Positions 37,533-46,812 of a DNA stretch of 64,000 nucleotides are shown here, in pieces; the first letter of the stretch is position 1, and every line of letters begins with the position of its first letter. Where the stretch lies: positions 2,356,001-2,420,000 of the forward strand of contig NZ_OY780939.1 in NCBI RefSeq assembly GCF_963675975.1, written 5' to 3'. The notes beneath the pieces were generated by a model that saw only the letters and a program-made list of their open reading frames with translations, was not told where the DNA came from and ran no database searches. Origin of the DNA: Halarcobacter sp. GTDB taxonomy: Bacteria > Campylobacterota > Campylobacteria > Campylobacterales > Arcobacteraceae. The translations under genes and the position numbers were made by a program.

Positions 37533-38825
37533 CTAAAATTGTATTTTAAAAATGTGATAATTGTTATTAAAGTAATAGTATAAGTTATATCCGTGACGTT
37601 TTATAATGCTATTTGTAATATAAAGTCCTAAACCTAAACCTTTATCAATAGATTCATAATCTCTGTTAAAGGGTTTTAAATATTCATCAAAGGGTTTTTT
37701 TAAAGCTTTTCCATGGTTTTTTATAATCAATGAATCACTATTTATGACTATTTCAGGTTTTCCTTCAGTATTATATTTCATAGCATTATCAATAAGATTT
37801 TTTAAGGAAATTGCAAAAAGTTCATAATCTACATATATAGTTGTTAAATTTGTGTATATATCAACTTGTGATTTATCGATTAACAAAATATCTAAAGATT
37901 GATCAAGTAAATCAATAATTCTGTACTCTTTTCTTTCTAAAGTAATTTGACCTGAGGTTAACTCTTCTAACTTAACAAACTCTTCTAATAAATACTCTAG
38001 TCTTGAAAAAGCTCTTTGTAAGACATCCCTCTTTTTACCCTCTTCTAGAGTATCTGAGACTAGTTTCCCTTTTGTTATTGGAGTTTTAAGCTCGTGTAGA
38101 ATATTACGCAAAAATAGTTTTCTAGAACTATTTAAATCTCTAATCTTTTCAATTGCATTATTAAACTCATTTGATACTTGTGCAATCTCATCATCACCTT
38201 CTAATGTTGTATCAATCTCTAAATTACCTTCTGAAAACTTATTTATTTCATTTTTTAATTTGATTAATGGTTTTAATTTTTTAAATAAAAAATAATAAAA
38301 CCACACCAATAAAATATCAATAAAAAGCAAAACAATTAACCAAAAAAATCTATCCTTAGATGAAAAAGATTTATCAATTAACAAAATCTCAGGTGGCTTA
38401 GGTAGGAATTTTTTGTCAAATCTAGGGGGTTTAAACTCTTCATTCATAATAGGAGGTTTAGGATCAAAATAAACAAAAGTTTCATTGTTGTATTTATACA
38501 AATGAATCATATCCTCTTCATCATCAAATTCTAGTTTTTCTGGATTCTTCTTTTTTAATTCATTATATGTAATTTGGGCTAATTGCATATTAACAGCAGA
38601 AATCTTTTCATTTATAATTTCAGAAGATAGACCTAATCTAATATCTTTTTCCACAGTTTTAATAACAGATATATATTTTTTAAATATCAAAGCTTGATAG
38701 TTTTTATAATCCAATGAGAATTGCAGATAAATCAATGAATTTATTATTAGAAAAATTACAAAGAAAAATAGTGTTATTTTAAAAAAAATAGAGTTTTTTT
38801 TATCCATTAACCAATTTATATCCAA
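37533..38825 (-). CDS. Sensor histidine kinase, ArsS-like
   Basis: Membrane histidine kinase of 430 residues. It has transmembrane helices at about 13-35 and 160-182 flanking a periplasmic sensor region containing a Pro-rich stretch (DPKPPIMNEEFKPPRFDKK), then HAMP, a HisKA helix with His244 (RNILHELKTPITKGK, typical of the ArsS/CprS group) and a short ATPase domain (NLIDNAMKYN, KGLGLGLYI). It overlaps the response-regulator gene by 26 bases, so the pair is translationally coupled. The stimulus is unknown; ArsS of Helicobacter senses acid. Confidence 0.88.
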   Translation of the reverse strand: MDINWLMDKKNSIFFKITLFFFVIFLIINSLIYLQFSLDYKNYQALIFKKYISVIKTVEKDIRLGLSSEIINEKISAVNMQLAQITYNELKKKNPEKLEFDDEEDMIHLYKYNNETFVYFDPKPPIMNEEFKPPRFDKKFLPKPPEILLIDKSFSSKDRFFWLIVLLFIDILLVWFYYFLFKKLKPLIKLKNEINKFSEGNLEIDTTLEGDDEIAQVSNEFNNAIEKIRDLNSSRKLFLRNILHELKTPITKGKLVSDTLEEGKKRDVLQRAFSRLEYLLEEFVKLEELTSGQITLERKEYRIIDLLDQSLDILLIDKSQVDIYTNLTTIYVDYELFAISLKNLIDNAMKYNTEGKPEIVINSDSLIIKNHGKALKKPFDEYLKPFNRDYESIDKGLGLGLYITNSIIKRHGYNLYYYFNNNYHIFKIQF

Positions 38826-39483
38826 CTCCTCTTATTGAAAGTATATGTTTTGGTTTTTTAGAGTTTTCTTCTATTTTATTTCTAACCCTACCTATTAGAA
38901 CATCTATACTTTTATAACTACTTTCATATTTAATCGAATCTACATTTGATAATAACTCTTCACGAGATACAACAAAACCTGCTTTTTTTATTAAATATGC
39001 TAAGATATGATATTCTGCATTGGTAAGATCTAAAACCTCATTTTCTTTTTGAATCTCCATTTTATCTTCATTTACGATAAATATAGCACTATTCTCTTTT
39101 TTATTTTCATCTTGTTCATCAAGAGAACATCTTCTAAGTATAGATTTTATTCTGAATATTAATTCTTGAGTATCATAAGGCTTTGGCATATAATCATCAG
39201 CACCTAAACTAAAACATGCTGCTTTATCACTAATATTTGAACGTGCACTAGAAATAATTATTGGAGTAGTATAATGTTCTCGTATCATTCTACATACATC
39301 TATACCATCAATTTCAGGTAAAGAAAGATCTAAAATAATCAAATCATATTTTTTTAATCTAAGTGCAGAGATTGCTAGTTCTGGGGAGTCATAGTTAGTT
39401 ACATTTATATTATATTCTTTTAAATAATCTACTAAAATATCAGCTAATTCTAAATCATCTTCTATCATTAATATTTCTATCAA
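38800..39483 (-). CDS. OmpR-family response regulator
   Basis: DNA-binding response regulator of 227 residues. The receiver domain has the acidic pair at 9-10 (IEDD), the phospho-acceptor Asp52 (ILDLSLPEIDG) and the conserved KPYD. The winged-helix domain (about 130-225) ends RVRNKIEENSKKPKHILSIRGVGYKLV, diagnostic of OmpR/PhoB proteins. It is the partner of the downstream overlapping histidine kinase. Its target genes are not apparent; flgD is directly downstream of the pair but separated by its own promoter region. Confidence 0.92.
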   Translation of the reverse strand: MIEILMIEDDLELADILVDYLKEYNINVTNYDSPELAISALRLKKYDLIILDLSLPEIDGIDVCRMIREHYTTPIIISSARSNISDKAACFSLGADDYMPKPYDTQELIFRIKSILRRCSLDEQDENKKENSAIFIVNEDKMEIQKENEVLDLTNAEYHILAYLIKKAGFVVSREELLSNVDSIKYESSYKSIDVLIGRVRNKIEENSKKPKHILSIRGVGYKLVNG

Positions 39484-39547
39484 TTCTTATCCTTTTATAG
39501 AAATAATTTTAGTAAATAAGAGTAAATATAAAGTAACAAACTATACT

Positions 39548-41785
39548 TTAAATAAGTATTTCTCTATTTCCTTTTGCATTTGCTTCAGATAAAACACCAG
39601 TTTGTTCTAACTGTTCTACAATTGTTGCAGCTCTATTATAACCAATTCTTAGCTTTCTTTGAATATAAGAGATAGATGTTTTTTTATCATTTAAAACAAC
39701 ATCTTTAGCATCTTCATATAGTTCATCAAGTTCTCCCATTTCTAAACTACCAGAAGAACCACTTAATGCAGAATCAGTTTTATCTTTGACAAAATTCATA
39801 TCATATTCAACTTCTCTTTGGTCTTTTAAGAAATCAACTACACTTTCAATCTCTGTTTCCATTGACCATGGAGCATGAAGTCTCACAAGTCCTGAAGTTC
39901 CAGGAGGAGTAAATAACATATCCCCTCTTCCTAATAATGATTCAGCACCTAAAGAATCAAGGATAATTTTTGAGTCTACTTTTTGACCAACTTTGTATGA
40001 TAGTCTACTAGGTAGGTTTGCTTTAATTAAACCTGTAACAACATCTACTGATGGTCTTTGTGTTGCAACAATCAAGTGAATACCTGAAGCTCTTGCCATT
40101 TGTGCAAGTCTAGCAATTGATAACTCAACATCTTTTCCACTTGTCATCATTAAATCTGCTAACTCATCGATTACTACCACAATATATGGAATAGCTTCAA
40201 ATCCGTCCCTTTTTGCTTTTTCATTATAGCTTTCTATATTTTTTGTCTTTGTTTTAGACATTAATGTGTATCTTCTTTCCATCTCTGCAACCATATTTGA
40301 TAAAGCATTAATTGCATCTGTTGGTTTTGTAATAACAGGTGTTAGAAGGTGAGGAATCTCATTATACATAGAAAACTCTAACATCTTAGGATCAATCATC
40401 ACAAGTTTTAAATTATCTGGTGAGTTTTTATATAATAAAGATAAAATCATTGAGTTAATACCTACTGATTTACCTGAACCTGTAGTTCCTGCAATAAGTA
40501 AATGAGGAAGCTTCTTCAAGTCAGTAATAAAAGGTTTTCCAACAATATCTTTTCCTAAAATCATAGTTAAAGGTGATTTTGCATTTTGAAAAATTTCACT
40601 CTCTAAAAGCTCTCTTATATAGATTGTTTGAGTATCATCATTAGGAACTTCAATACCAACTACATCTTTACCAGGAATTGGAGCTTGGATTCTTATAGTT
40701 TGAGCTTTTAAAGCCATTGCTAAATCATCTTGAAGATTAAGTATTTTTGATACCTTTACATTTGGTGCTGGTTTAAACTCAAAAGTTGTTACAACAGGAC
40801 CTGTATAAGTTCTAACTACATCACCTTCAATTTTAAACATAAGTAGTTTTTCTAATAAATCTTCAATTTTTTTATCAATTTGAGCTTCTGATACTTTAGA
40901 TTTTTTCTCTTTAGGTGCACTTTGGAAAAATTTAGTTGATGGTAATTCAAAGTCTTTAGGTTTTTCTGTATTTCCTAATTCAATTTCATCTTGTAGTTTC
41001 TTATTTTCTTCTAATTCATCTACAATTAATGCATGTGGTTGTTCTACATCAATTACATCTTCAATCTCATTATCTTCTTCAATTAGTTCTTTCTCTTTTA
41101 TAGAATCAATCTCTGATTCTTCTTGAGAAAGAGTGATAATATTTAAATCATCAACTTCAATATCAGCTATTTGACTCTCATCAACCTCTTCAATTATAAT
41201 CTCAGCAACATCTCCATCATTTTTCACTTTTACCTTATCTTCAGATGAAGAAGATACTCTTTTTTCTCTTTTATCTTTTCTTTTATTTTCAATTCTTTTA
41301 GGTTTAACTGCTGTATTAACCTTTTTAAAGTTTGGAACAATTTTTTTTGCATTAAAATTAAAATTTGTATCTTCAAAAAGAATCATTAAAGATATAATAA
41401 GCCCTATAACTACAAATATCCATAAACCTACATTTCCAACAAAGGGAAACATTGAAGAGATTATGTAGTTTCCAATTTCCCCTGAGAAAATACCTTTTTC
41501 TACAACTAAAGATTGAAAAATCAATAAAGAGATTAAAAGTAAAATTACAGAAGAACTTTTAATACTAAAATCTTTTAAATCAAAGTCTTTATTAAAATTT
41601 ATTATATACAATGGGTATAAAAATAAAATCAAATAGATATATGATAAGAAACCAAAATATTGGTGTGAGAATGAAGCAAAAAGGAAACCAATCTTCCCTA
41701 CACTAATCTTATCACTTACAAAAGTGGCATATTCAAAATAAACAATAATAAATAAAAAGACTGATGATAAAATTTTCTTAACTAT
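39548..41785 (-). CDS. ftsK: DNA translocase FtsK, apparent AUA start
   Basis: Septal DNA pump that aligns chromosome ends and activates Xer recombination. It has membrane helices in the first about 130 residues, an acidic linker, and a RecA-like motor with Walker A GTTGSGKSV and DELADLMMTSGKD. The C-terminal gamma winged helix is ISYIQRKLRIGYNRAATIVEQLE. The first usual start codon is TTG at 41632, but the frame is open 51 codons further and encodes hydrophobic, FtsK-like sequence (KIGFLFASF, YFGFLSYIYLILFLYPLY). No ATG/GTG/TTG lies in that stretch. AAGGG in the lpxD stop region sits 6 bases before an ATA codon at 41785, my preferred start (745 residues). Confidence 0.85.
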   Translation of the reverse strand: MVKKILSSVFLFIIVYFEYATFVSDKISVGKIGFLFASFSHQYFGFLSYIYLILFLYPLYIINFNKDFDLKDFSIKSSSVILLLISLLIFQSLVVEKGIFSGEIGNYIISSMFPFVGNVGLWIFVVIGLIISLMILFEDTNFNFNAKKIVPNFKKVNTAVKPKRIENKRKDKREKRVSSSSEDKVKVKNDGDVAEIIIEEVDESQIADIEVDDLNIITLSQEESEIDSIKEKELIEEDNEIEDVIDVEQPHALIVDELEENKKLQDEIELGNTEKPKDFELPSTKFFQSAPKEKKSKVSEAQIDKKIEDLLEKLLMFKIEGDVVRTYTGPVVTTFEFKPAPNVKVSKILNLQDDLAMALKAQTIRIQAPIPGKDVVGIEVPNDDTQTIYIRELLESEIFQNAKSPLTMILGKDIVGKPFITDLKKLPHLLIAGTTGSGKSVGINSMILSLLYKNSPDNLKLVMIDPKMLEFSMYNEIPHLLTPVITKPTDAINALSNMVAEMERRYTLMSKTKTKNIESYNEKAKRDGFEAIPYIVVVIDELADLMMTSGKDVELSIARLAQMARASGIHLIVATQRPSVDVVTGLIKANLPSRLSYKVGQKVDSKIILDSLGAESLLGRGDMLFTPPGTSGLVRLHAPWSMETEIESVVDFLKDQREVEYDMNFVKDKTDSALSGSSGSLEMGELDELYEDAKDVVLNDKKTSISYIQRKLRIGYNRAATIVEQLEQTGVLSEANAKGNREILI

Positions 41786-41794
41786 GATAGACCC

Positions 41795-42742
41795 TTATTT
41801 TAATAGTTTTGCTATTCTTCCTTGAAGTTTTAACCATTGTCTGTGTTCAAACAAAGGGAAACCAGCCCACTGCTTTTTAGGAGTTGTGATTGATTTTGTA
41901 ACCCCTCCTCTAGCAGCTATTGTTGTAAATGGAGCAATTTCAAGATGACCTGCAGTTGCACTTTGTCCACCCATTATTACATATTCATGTAAAGTAGTTG
42001 AACCTGATAAACCAACTTGACCAGTAAGAATTGAACCTGTTCCAATTTTACAGTTATGTGCGATATGGATTAAGTTATCTAATCTAACACCATCAGATAT
42101 TATTGTAGATTTAAAAACTGCTCTATCTATTGATGTATTAGAACCAATCTCTACATCATTTCCAATAACAACATTTCCATTTTGATAAATCTTTATATAT
42201 TTTCCATCTTTAGTATTTGCAAAACCAAAACCATCACTACCAATAACAGTTCCAGAATGAATAATACAATCATTACCAACAATACAATCTCTGTAGATAG
42301 ATACATTTGGATGTAAAATAGTATTATCACCTATTGTTACGTTATCCCCTATAAATACACCTGGCATAATCTTACAATTAGACCCAATTTTACTATTTTT
42401 ACCTAAATATACATTTGGCATAATAATTGTATTAGAACCTACAATACAATCATCTCCTTGCTCTTCAATAATCTTAGGAGCAAAAAGTTTTGATGCATAT
42501 GCTAAATTAAGATAAGGCTCTTCACATACTAAAGCAATTGAAGTTTTAGGTACTTTTGAAGCAAACTCTTTTTTAACTAAAACAGCTGCTGCTTTTGTGT
42601 TTTCTAAATCATTTATATATTTTTTGTTTTCTAAAAAAGTTAATTCATTTTCATTTGAGTCAAGTAGAGTGTTTAAGCCAGTTATTTCAACTTCACTTGA
42701 AGAGTCTAAATTTAAAACCTTTACTATTTCATTAAGTTTCAA
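41795..42742 (-). CDS. lpxD: UDP-3-O-acylglucosamine N-acyltransferase LpxD
   Basis: Adds the N-linked acyl chain in lipid A biosynthesis. It has an N-terminal uridine-binding domain (1 to about 100), then left-handed beta-helix hexapeptide repeats (about 100-275; for example IGSNCKIMPGVFIGDNVTIGDN) with the catalytic His in HIAHNCKIG, and a C-terminal helix (KQWAGFPLFEHRQWLKLQGRIAKLLK). The length of 315 residues is normal. It is followed after 9 bases by the proposed ftsK start. Confidence 0.95.
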   Translation of the reverse strand: MKLNEIVKVLNLDSSSEVEITGLNTLLDSNENELTFLENKKYINDLENTKAAAVLVKKEFASKVPKTSIALVCEEPYLNLAYASKLFAPKIIEEQGDDCIVGSNTIIMPNVYLGKNSKIGSNCKIMPGVFIGDNVTIGDNTILHPNVSIYRDCIVGNDCIIHSGTVIGSDGFGFANTKDGKYIKIYQNGNVVIGNDVEIGSNTSIDRAVFKSTIISDGVRLDNLIHIAHNCKIGTGSILTGQVGLSGSTTLHEYVIMGGQSATAGHLEIAPFTTIAARGGVTKSITTPKKQWAGFPLFEHRQWLKLQGRIAKLLK

Positions 42743-42781
42743 TTTATATATCCTTATAAAGACAAAAAGATAAGATTACTC

Positions 42782-43279
42782 TTATCTTTCCATCGCTACT
42801 ACACCACTTTTTACTACTTCAAGTGGTTTAAATTTGCTCATAATATTTGTAAAATTTGCTATTCTACTTGGAGCATCTGTTGCTGAAATGACAATTGCAT
42901 CATCTGTAACATTTTGGATATGTCCATTATATGCCCTTGCAATTACATCAATATCACTAAGAGGTTGATCAATTGGTATTTTAATCAATACTGTCTCTTT
43001 TTCTATTACATTTTGATGTTCGTTTACTTTTAATACAGGTATTAACTTATTCAATTGTTTAACAATTTGATCAATAATTCTTTTATCACCAGTTGTAACT
43101 ATAGTCATTCTTGAATAATCACTTCCAGAAATTGGCGCAACAGTTAAAGAGTCAATATTGTATCCTCTAGCAGAAAATAAACCTACAATTCTTGATAATA
43201 CGTTATGTTCATTTATCACAATTACAGAGATAACCTGTCTTGTAATTTCAGTATCATAATAGTGGTTAAAATTATTCAT
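42782..43279 (-). CDS. ilvH: Acetolactate synthase regulatory subunit
   Basis: Small subunit of acetohydroxyacid synthase that gives valine feedback control. It has an N-terminal ACT domain (QVISVIVINEHNVLSRIVGLFSARGYNIDSLTVAP, about 15-49) and a C-terminal domain. The length of 165 residues is normal. It overlaps the catalytic subunit gene by 8 bases. Confidence 0.95.
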   Translation of the reverse strand: MNNFNHYYDTEITRQVISVIVINEHNVLSRIVGLFSARGYNIDSLTVAPISGSDYSRMTIVTTGDKRIIDQIVKQLNKLIPVLKVNEHQNVIEKETVLIKIPIDQPLSDIDVIARAYNGHIQNVTDDAIVISATDAPSRIANFTNIMSKFKPLEVVKSGVVAMER

Positions 43280-44966
43280 TGCTATCTCCTATAAGTGTCA
43301 TTTCATTTAATGCGTGTCCATTTGGTACCATCGGTAATACGATTTCATCTCTTGAAACAACAACATCAATCATTGCTGGTTTTTTCTTCTCAATTGCATC
43401 TTTTAATGCTTCATCAAACTCTTTTTTAGTTGTAACTCTATATCCAACACCACCAAAAGCTTCAACAAGCATTTTAAAATCTGGTTGCATAGAAAGGTCA
43501 GTTTCTGATAATCTATTTTCATAAAATAGTGTTTGCCACTGTCTTACCATACCTAAATAGTTGTTATTTAAAATAATATTAATTACTGGTAAGTCAGCTT
43601 CAACACAAGTCATTAACTCTTGGATGTTCATTAAAATTGAACCATCTCCAGTGAAGTTGATAGAAACTTTATCTTTATTTCCTCTAGCAACTCCCATAGC
43701 TCCTGGAAGTCCAAATCCCATAGTTCCTAAACCACCTGAAGTATTAAACTGTCTTGGGTAAGAAAATGGATAAAATTGTGCTGTCCACATTTGGTGCTGA
43801 CCAACATCTGTAGAGATAATAGCTTTTTCTCCTAGTGTTTGCCCTACTCTTTCAATAACCCATTGTGGTTTGATTGTAGAATCTGAATCGTTATACCTTA
43901 AAGGCTCTTTTTCTCTATAATCTTTAAGTAAAGAAACCCAATTTGTAAAATCGTTAAATTCCATATCTTTTGCAGCTTCAAGCATACCCTCAACAGTAAC
44001 TTTTAAGTCTCCAACAATTGGATAGTTTGTATGTACAAGCTTCGCAATTGACGTTGGGTCAATATCAATATGAACTACTTTTGCTTTTTTTGCAAATTCA
44101 TCTAATCTTCCTGTAACCCTATCATCAAATCTAGCACCTAAAGAGATAATACAATCAGTATCATGAGCTGCCATATTTGCAGCAAACTCTCCATGCATAC
44201 CTAACATACCAATTAGCAATGGATGTTCACTACCCATTACACCTCTTGCCATTAAAGTTTCAACTACAGGGATGTTTGTTAATTCTGCTAATTCTCTTAT
44301 TTCATAAGAACAGTTAGCTAAAATTGCTCCACCACCTACATATAAAATTGGTTTTTTTGACTTTGAAATAGCAGTCATTGCTTTTTTCAATTGTCTTTTG
44401 TTGTAGTTAACCGTTGGCTTATATGTTGGTAAATTAACCTCTTTAGGATATTTAAACTCTGCTAGTTCAGCTGTAATATCTTTTGGTATATCAACATGGA
44501 CAGGTCCTGGTCTCCCAGTACTTGCTATATGAAATGCCTCTTTTATAATTCTTGGTAAATCCTTGATATTATTTACTAAATAATTGTGTTTAGTACAAGG
44601 TCTTGAGATACCTACTGCATCAATTTCCTGAAAACCATCTGTTCCTATAATTGCTGTTGGAACCTGACCAGAGATCACTACTAATGGAATTGAATCCATG
44701 TATGCATCTGCTAAACCTGTAACTGCGTTTGTAAATCCTGGACCAGAAGTAACTATAGCAACACCAACTTTTCCAGTTGATTTTGCATAACCTTCTGCAG
44801 CATGAATTGCAGCTTGTTCATGTCTAGTTAATATATGTTGAAAAAACCCTTGTTTATAAATTTCATCGTAGACATTCATAATAGCGCCACCAGGGTATCC
44901 AAATACTACTTCAACCCCTTCCTCTCTTAATGATTCAGTAACCATTTTTGCGCCACTTATTTTCAT
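43272..44966 (-). CDS. ilvB: Acetolactate synthase large (catalytic) subunit
   Basis: Thiamine diphosphate enzyme catalysing the first common step of branched-chain amino acid synthesis. It has the N-terminal pyrimidine-binding domain with EEGVEVVFGYPGGAIM (catalytic Glu in RHEQAAIHAAEGYA), a central FAD-binding domain (RFDDRVTGRLDEFA) and the ThDP pyrophosphate motif GDGSILMNIQELMTCVEADLPVINIILNNNYLGM. The length of 564 residues is normal. A clear AGGAGAG precedes the ATG. No leader peptide or attenuator was seen in the 142-base gap upstream. Confidence 0.96.
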   Translation of the reverse strand: MKISGAKMVTESLREEGVEVVFGYPGGAIMNVYDEIYKQGFFQHILTRHEQAAIHAAEGYAKSTGKVGVAIVTSGPGFTNAVTGLADAYMDSIPLVVISGQVPTAIIGTDGFQEIDAVGISRPCTKHNYLVNNIKDLPRIIKEAFHIASTGRPGPVHVDIPKDITAELAEFKYPKEVNLPTYKPTVNYNKRQLKKAMTAISKSKKPILYVGGGAILANCSYEIRELAELTNIPVVETLMARGVMGSEHPLLIGMLGMHGEFAANMAAHDTDCIISLGARFDDRVTGRLDEFAKKAKVVHIDIDPTSIAKLVHTNYPIVGDLKVTVEGMLEAAKDMEFNDFTNWVSLLKDYREKEPLRYNDSDSTIKPQWVIERVGQTLGEKAIISTDVGQHQMWTAQFYPFSYPRQFNTSGGLGTMGFGLPGAMGVARGNKDKVSINFTGDGSILMNIQELMTCVEADLPVINIILNNNYLGMVRQWQTLFYENRLSETDLSMQPDFKMLVEAFGGVGYRVTTKKEFDEALKDAIEKKKPAMIDVVVSRDEIVLPMVPNGHALNEMTLIGDSNE

Positions 44967-44994
44967 TGTCTCTCCTATTATAAATTAGTCAGAG

Positions 44995-45000
44995 ATTATA
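44995..45000 (-). promoter_or_regulatory. Predicted -10 box for ilvB-ilvH
   Basis: TATAAT on the minus strand (AGTATAATC), 28 bases upstream of the ilvB ATG; best sigma-70-type match in the divergent region. Confidence 0.5.
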
Positions 45001-45108
45001 CTAAAAATGTTATTAATACTATCTTTAATCACATAGATAAGGGATTTTAAGTTTATTTTAAATTAATGATTTGTTTTGTAGAATGTATAGAATTTCAAAA
45101 GGAATAGT

Positions 45109-45900
45109 ATGGATGTAAATAGTATAGAAAACAGTCTGGTTTCATTAAACAATACACCTCAAAAGATTAATAAAAAAGCAGATACATCCGCTGTTTACAA
45201 TGAAAATGAGGATTCTTTTTCACTTTATATAAAAGATTATAATAGAAAAAGAGATGAATTATCCTCTTCTTTACAAGCTTTTAATGAAGGAATAGCAATT
45301 ACAAAAATCGCAAAAAGAGGTTTAGAAAAAGAACAAAACTCTTTAAAAGATATTGAAATTTCTTTATCACTAAATAATGAATATAATGACAAAAATAATA
45401 TAAAAAAAGCTATTTTGGAAGAACTTCAAAACTTTAAAGATATTGCTTTTGAAACAAAATACAAAAGAGAAAAACTAATTGCAGTTGATGATTTTGATGA
45501 AAACTTAAGAATAGAAATTTTCACCAAAGAATCTTACTTTTCAATTGAAAAACCAAATACCCCAATTATCGCATCTTTGGTAACTCAAAGTATAAATAAA
45601 AGTGATTTAAATAATCAAACAAGTCTTGATGGAGTAATAATTTCTGTAGAAAAATCTATAAAAGAGTTAAAAAATATAGAAGCTCAATTTGATGAGTTAC
45701 ACAATAACTTAGTCCAAAGTGCTAAAAAATCTATTCAAGATCAAATAGATTTAACAAATCAAAATAAAAGAAAAAAAAGTATAGATTTTACAGAAGAAGT
45801 TAATGATTTTTCAAAAGATAAAGTTAAAGCCAACTCTGGATATTTGGTAACTTCTCAAGCAAATATAGTACAAGATCAAAGTGTTAATTTATTGTCTTAA
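45109..45900 (+). CDS. Orphan degenerate flagellin-like protein
   Basis: Protein of 263 residues that I read as a diverged flagellin relative. The C-terminal 37 residues (DFTEEVNDFSKDKVKANSGY, then LVTSQANIVQDQSVNLLS) align with the flagellin C-terminal D0/D1 helix. The block LQAFNEGIAITKIAKRGLEK and the later FKDIAFETKYKREKLI match the flagellin N-terminal D1 helix and its I..IA..T.(Y/F)NG..LL motif. The canonical N-terminal D0 helix is not recognisable; residues 1-50 are unrelated. AAAAGGA precedes the ATG. It stands alone, divergent from ilvB and convergent with the phosphatase gene (12-base overlap). Function is unknown; an export substrate or junction variant is possible. Confidence 0.7.
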   Translation: MDVNSIENSLVSLNNTPQKINKKADTSAVYNENEDSFSLYIKDYNRKRDELSSSLQAFNEGIAITKIAKRGLEKEQNSLKDIEISLSLNNEYNDKNNIKKAILEELQNFKDIAFETKYKREKLIAVDDFDENLRIEIFTKESYFSIEKPNTPIIASLVTQSINKSDLNNQTSLDGVIISVEKSIKELKNIEAQFDELHNNLVQSAKKSIQDQIDLTNQNKRKKSIDFTEEVNDFSKDKVKANSGYLVTSQANIVQDQSVNLLS

Positions 45901-46809
45901 ACTATTTTGTAAACAATAGTTTACAGCTACACCTTCTCTTAATCCATCATCTAACACAATAGATTCATTTTTTTGTAAAACCTCAAAAATAGCTCTATAA
46001 ATATATATTCCAACTTCAATAAATTCAACTCTACCTTTACCAACAAGTTTTGTTATAGTATCTTCATCACTATTTTCAAAGATTTTTAAACAATCTTTTA
46101 AATCATCTAAATTTACAATTGTTCCATTTACCTTATCTTTATCATAATGAAAAAAATCTTGTCCTAATTTAACAGCAGCAATAGTTGTTGGAGTTCCAGC
46201 TGTTGCTACAAAAGTATAAGTATTTAAATCAAAATTTAATGAAGCAAGAAAATTATTTATTTCTATCTTATATTCATCTAATTGTTTTAATAAATCAATT
46301 TTAGAAAGATATTTTTGAGTTAAAGTTACAATTCCAAAATTAAAACTTTTAGAATAAAAACTATCATCTTTGTTTACAATAATCTCAGTTGAACCACCAC
46401 CAATATCCAGTAATACAAAATTAGATGAACTTATTTTTTCTCTTTTTAAAGCATATTTAACAGCTAAAAGTGTTAATCTAGCTTCCTCTTCTCCATCTAT
46501 TATTTTAAACTCAACACCAATCTCTTTTTTAAAATATGATAAAACTTCTTTATTATTTTTTGCCATTCGCATTGCTGCAGTTGTAACACAAATAGCATCT
46601 TTTGGTGAGTATTTTAATTTTTCTATTGATTTTCTTAAAGCTTTTATAACTCTTTCTTGAGCTTCTTTAGAGATAAGGCCACTTGTATTAAGTCCATCTG
46701 CCATACCTACAACTTCATTGTATTCATCAATTATTTTATGATTTTTACAATCATAAATTAAAACTCTAAAAGAGTTAGAGCCTAAATCTATAGTAGTTAT
46801 TTTATCCAT
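45889..46809 (-). CDS. Ppx/GppA-family phosphatase
   Basis: Exopolyphosphatase / guanosine pentaphosphatase family protein (ASKHA fold). It has the N-terminal phosphate-1 motif TIDLGSNSFRVLIYD (about 5-19), the phosphate-2 motif FVLLDIGGGSTEIIV (about 131-145) and ATAGTPTTIAAVKLG. At 306 residues it is the short two-domain form without the HD extension. Whether it acts on polyphosphate or pppGpp cannot be told. It overlaps the flagellin-like gene at the 3' end and follows the phosphatidyltransferase gene by 3 bases. Confidence 0.9.
   Translation of the reverse strand: MDKITTIDLGSNSFRVLIYDCKNHKIIDEYNEVVGMADGLNTSGLISKEAQERVIKALRKSIEKLKYSPKDAICVTTAAMRMAKNNKEVLSYFKKEIGVEFKIIDGEEEARLTLLAVKYALKREKISSSNFVLLDIGGGSTEIIVNKDDSFYSKSFNFGIVTLTQKYLSKIDLLKQLDEYKIEINNFLASLNFDLNTYTFVATAGTPTTIAAVKLGQDFFHYDKDKVNGTIVNLDDLKDCLKIFENSDEDTITKLVGKGRVEFIEVGIYIYRAIFEVLQKNESIVLDDGLREGVAVNYCLQNSLRQ
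45898..45923. terminator. Possible bidirectional terminator
   Basis: 9-bp perfect stem TAAACTATT / AATAGTTTA with an 8-base loop at the convergent ends of the flagellin-like and phosphatase genes. It is AT-rich with no clear U-run, so only tentative. Confidence 0.35.
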
Positions 46810-46812
46810 TAA

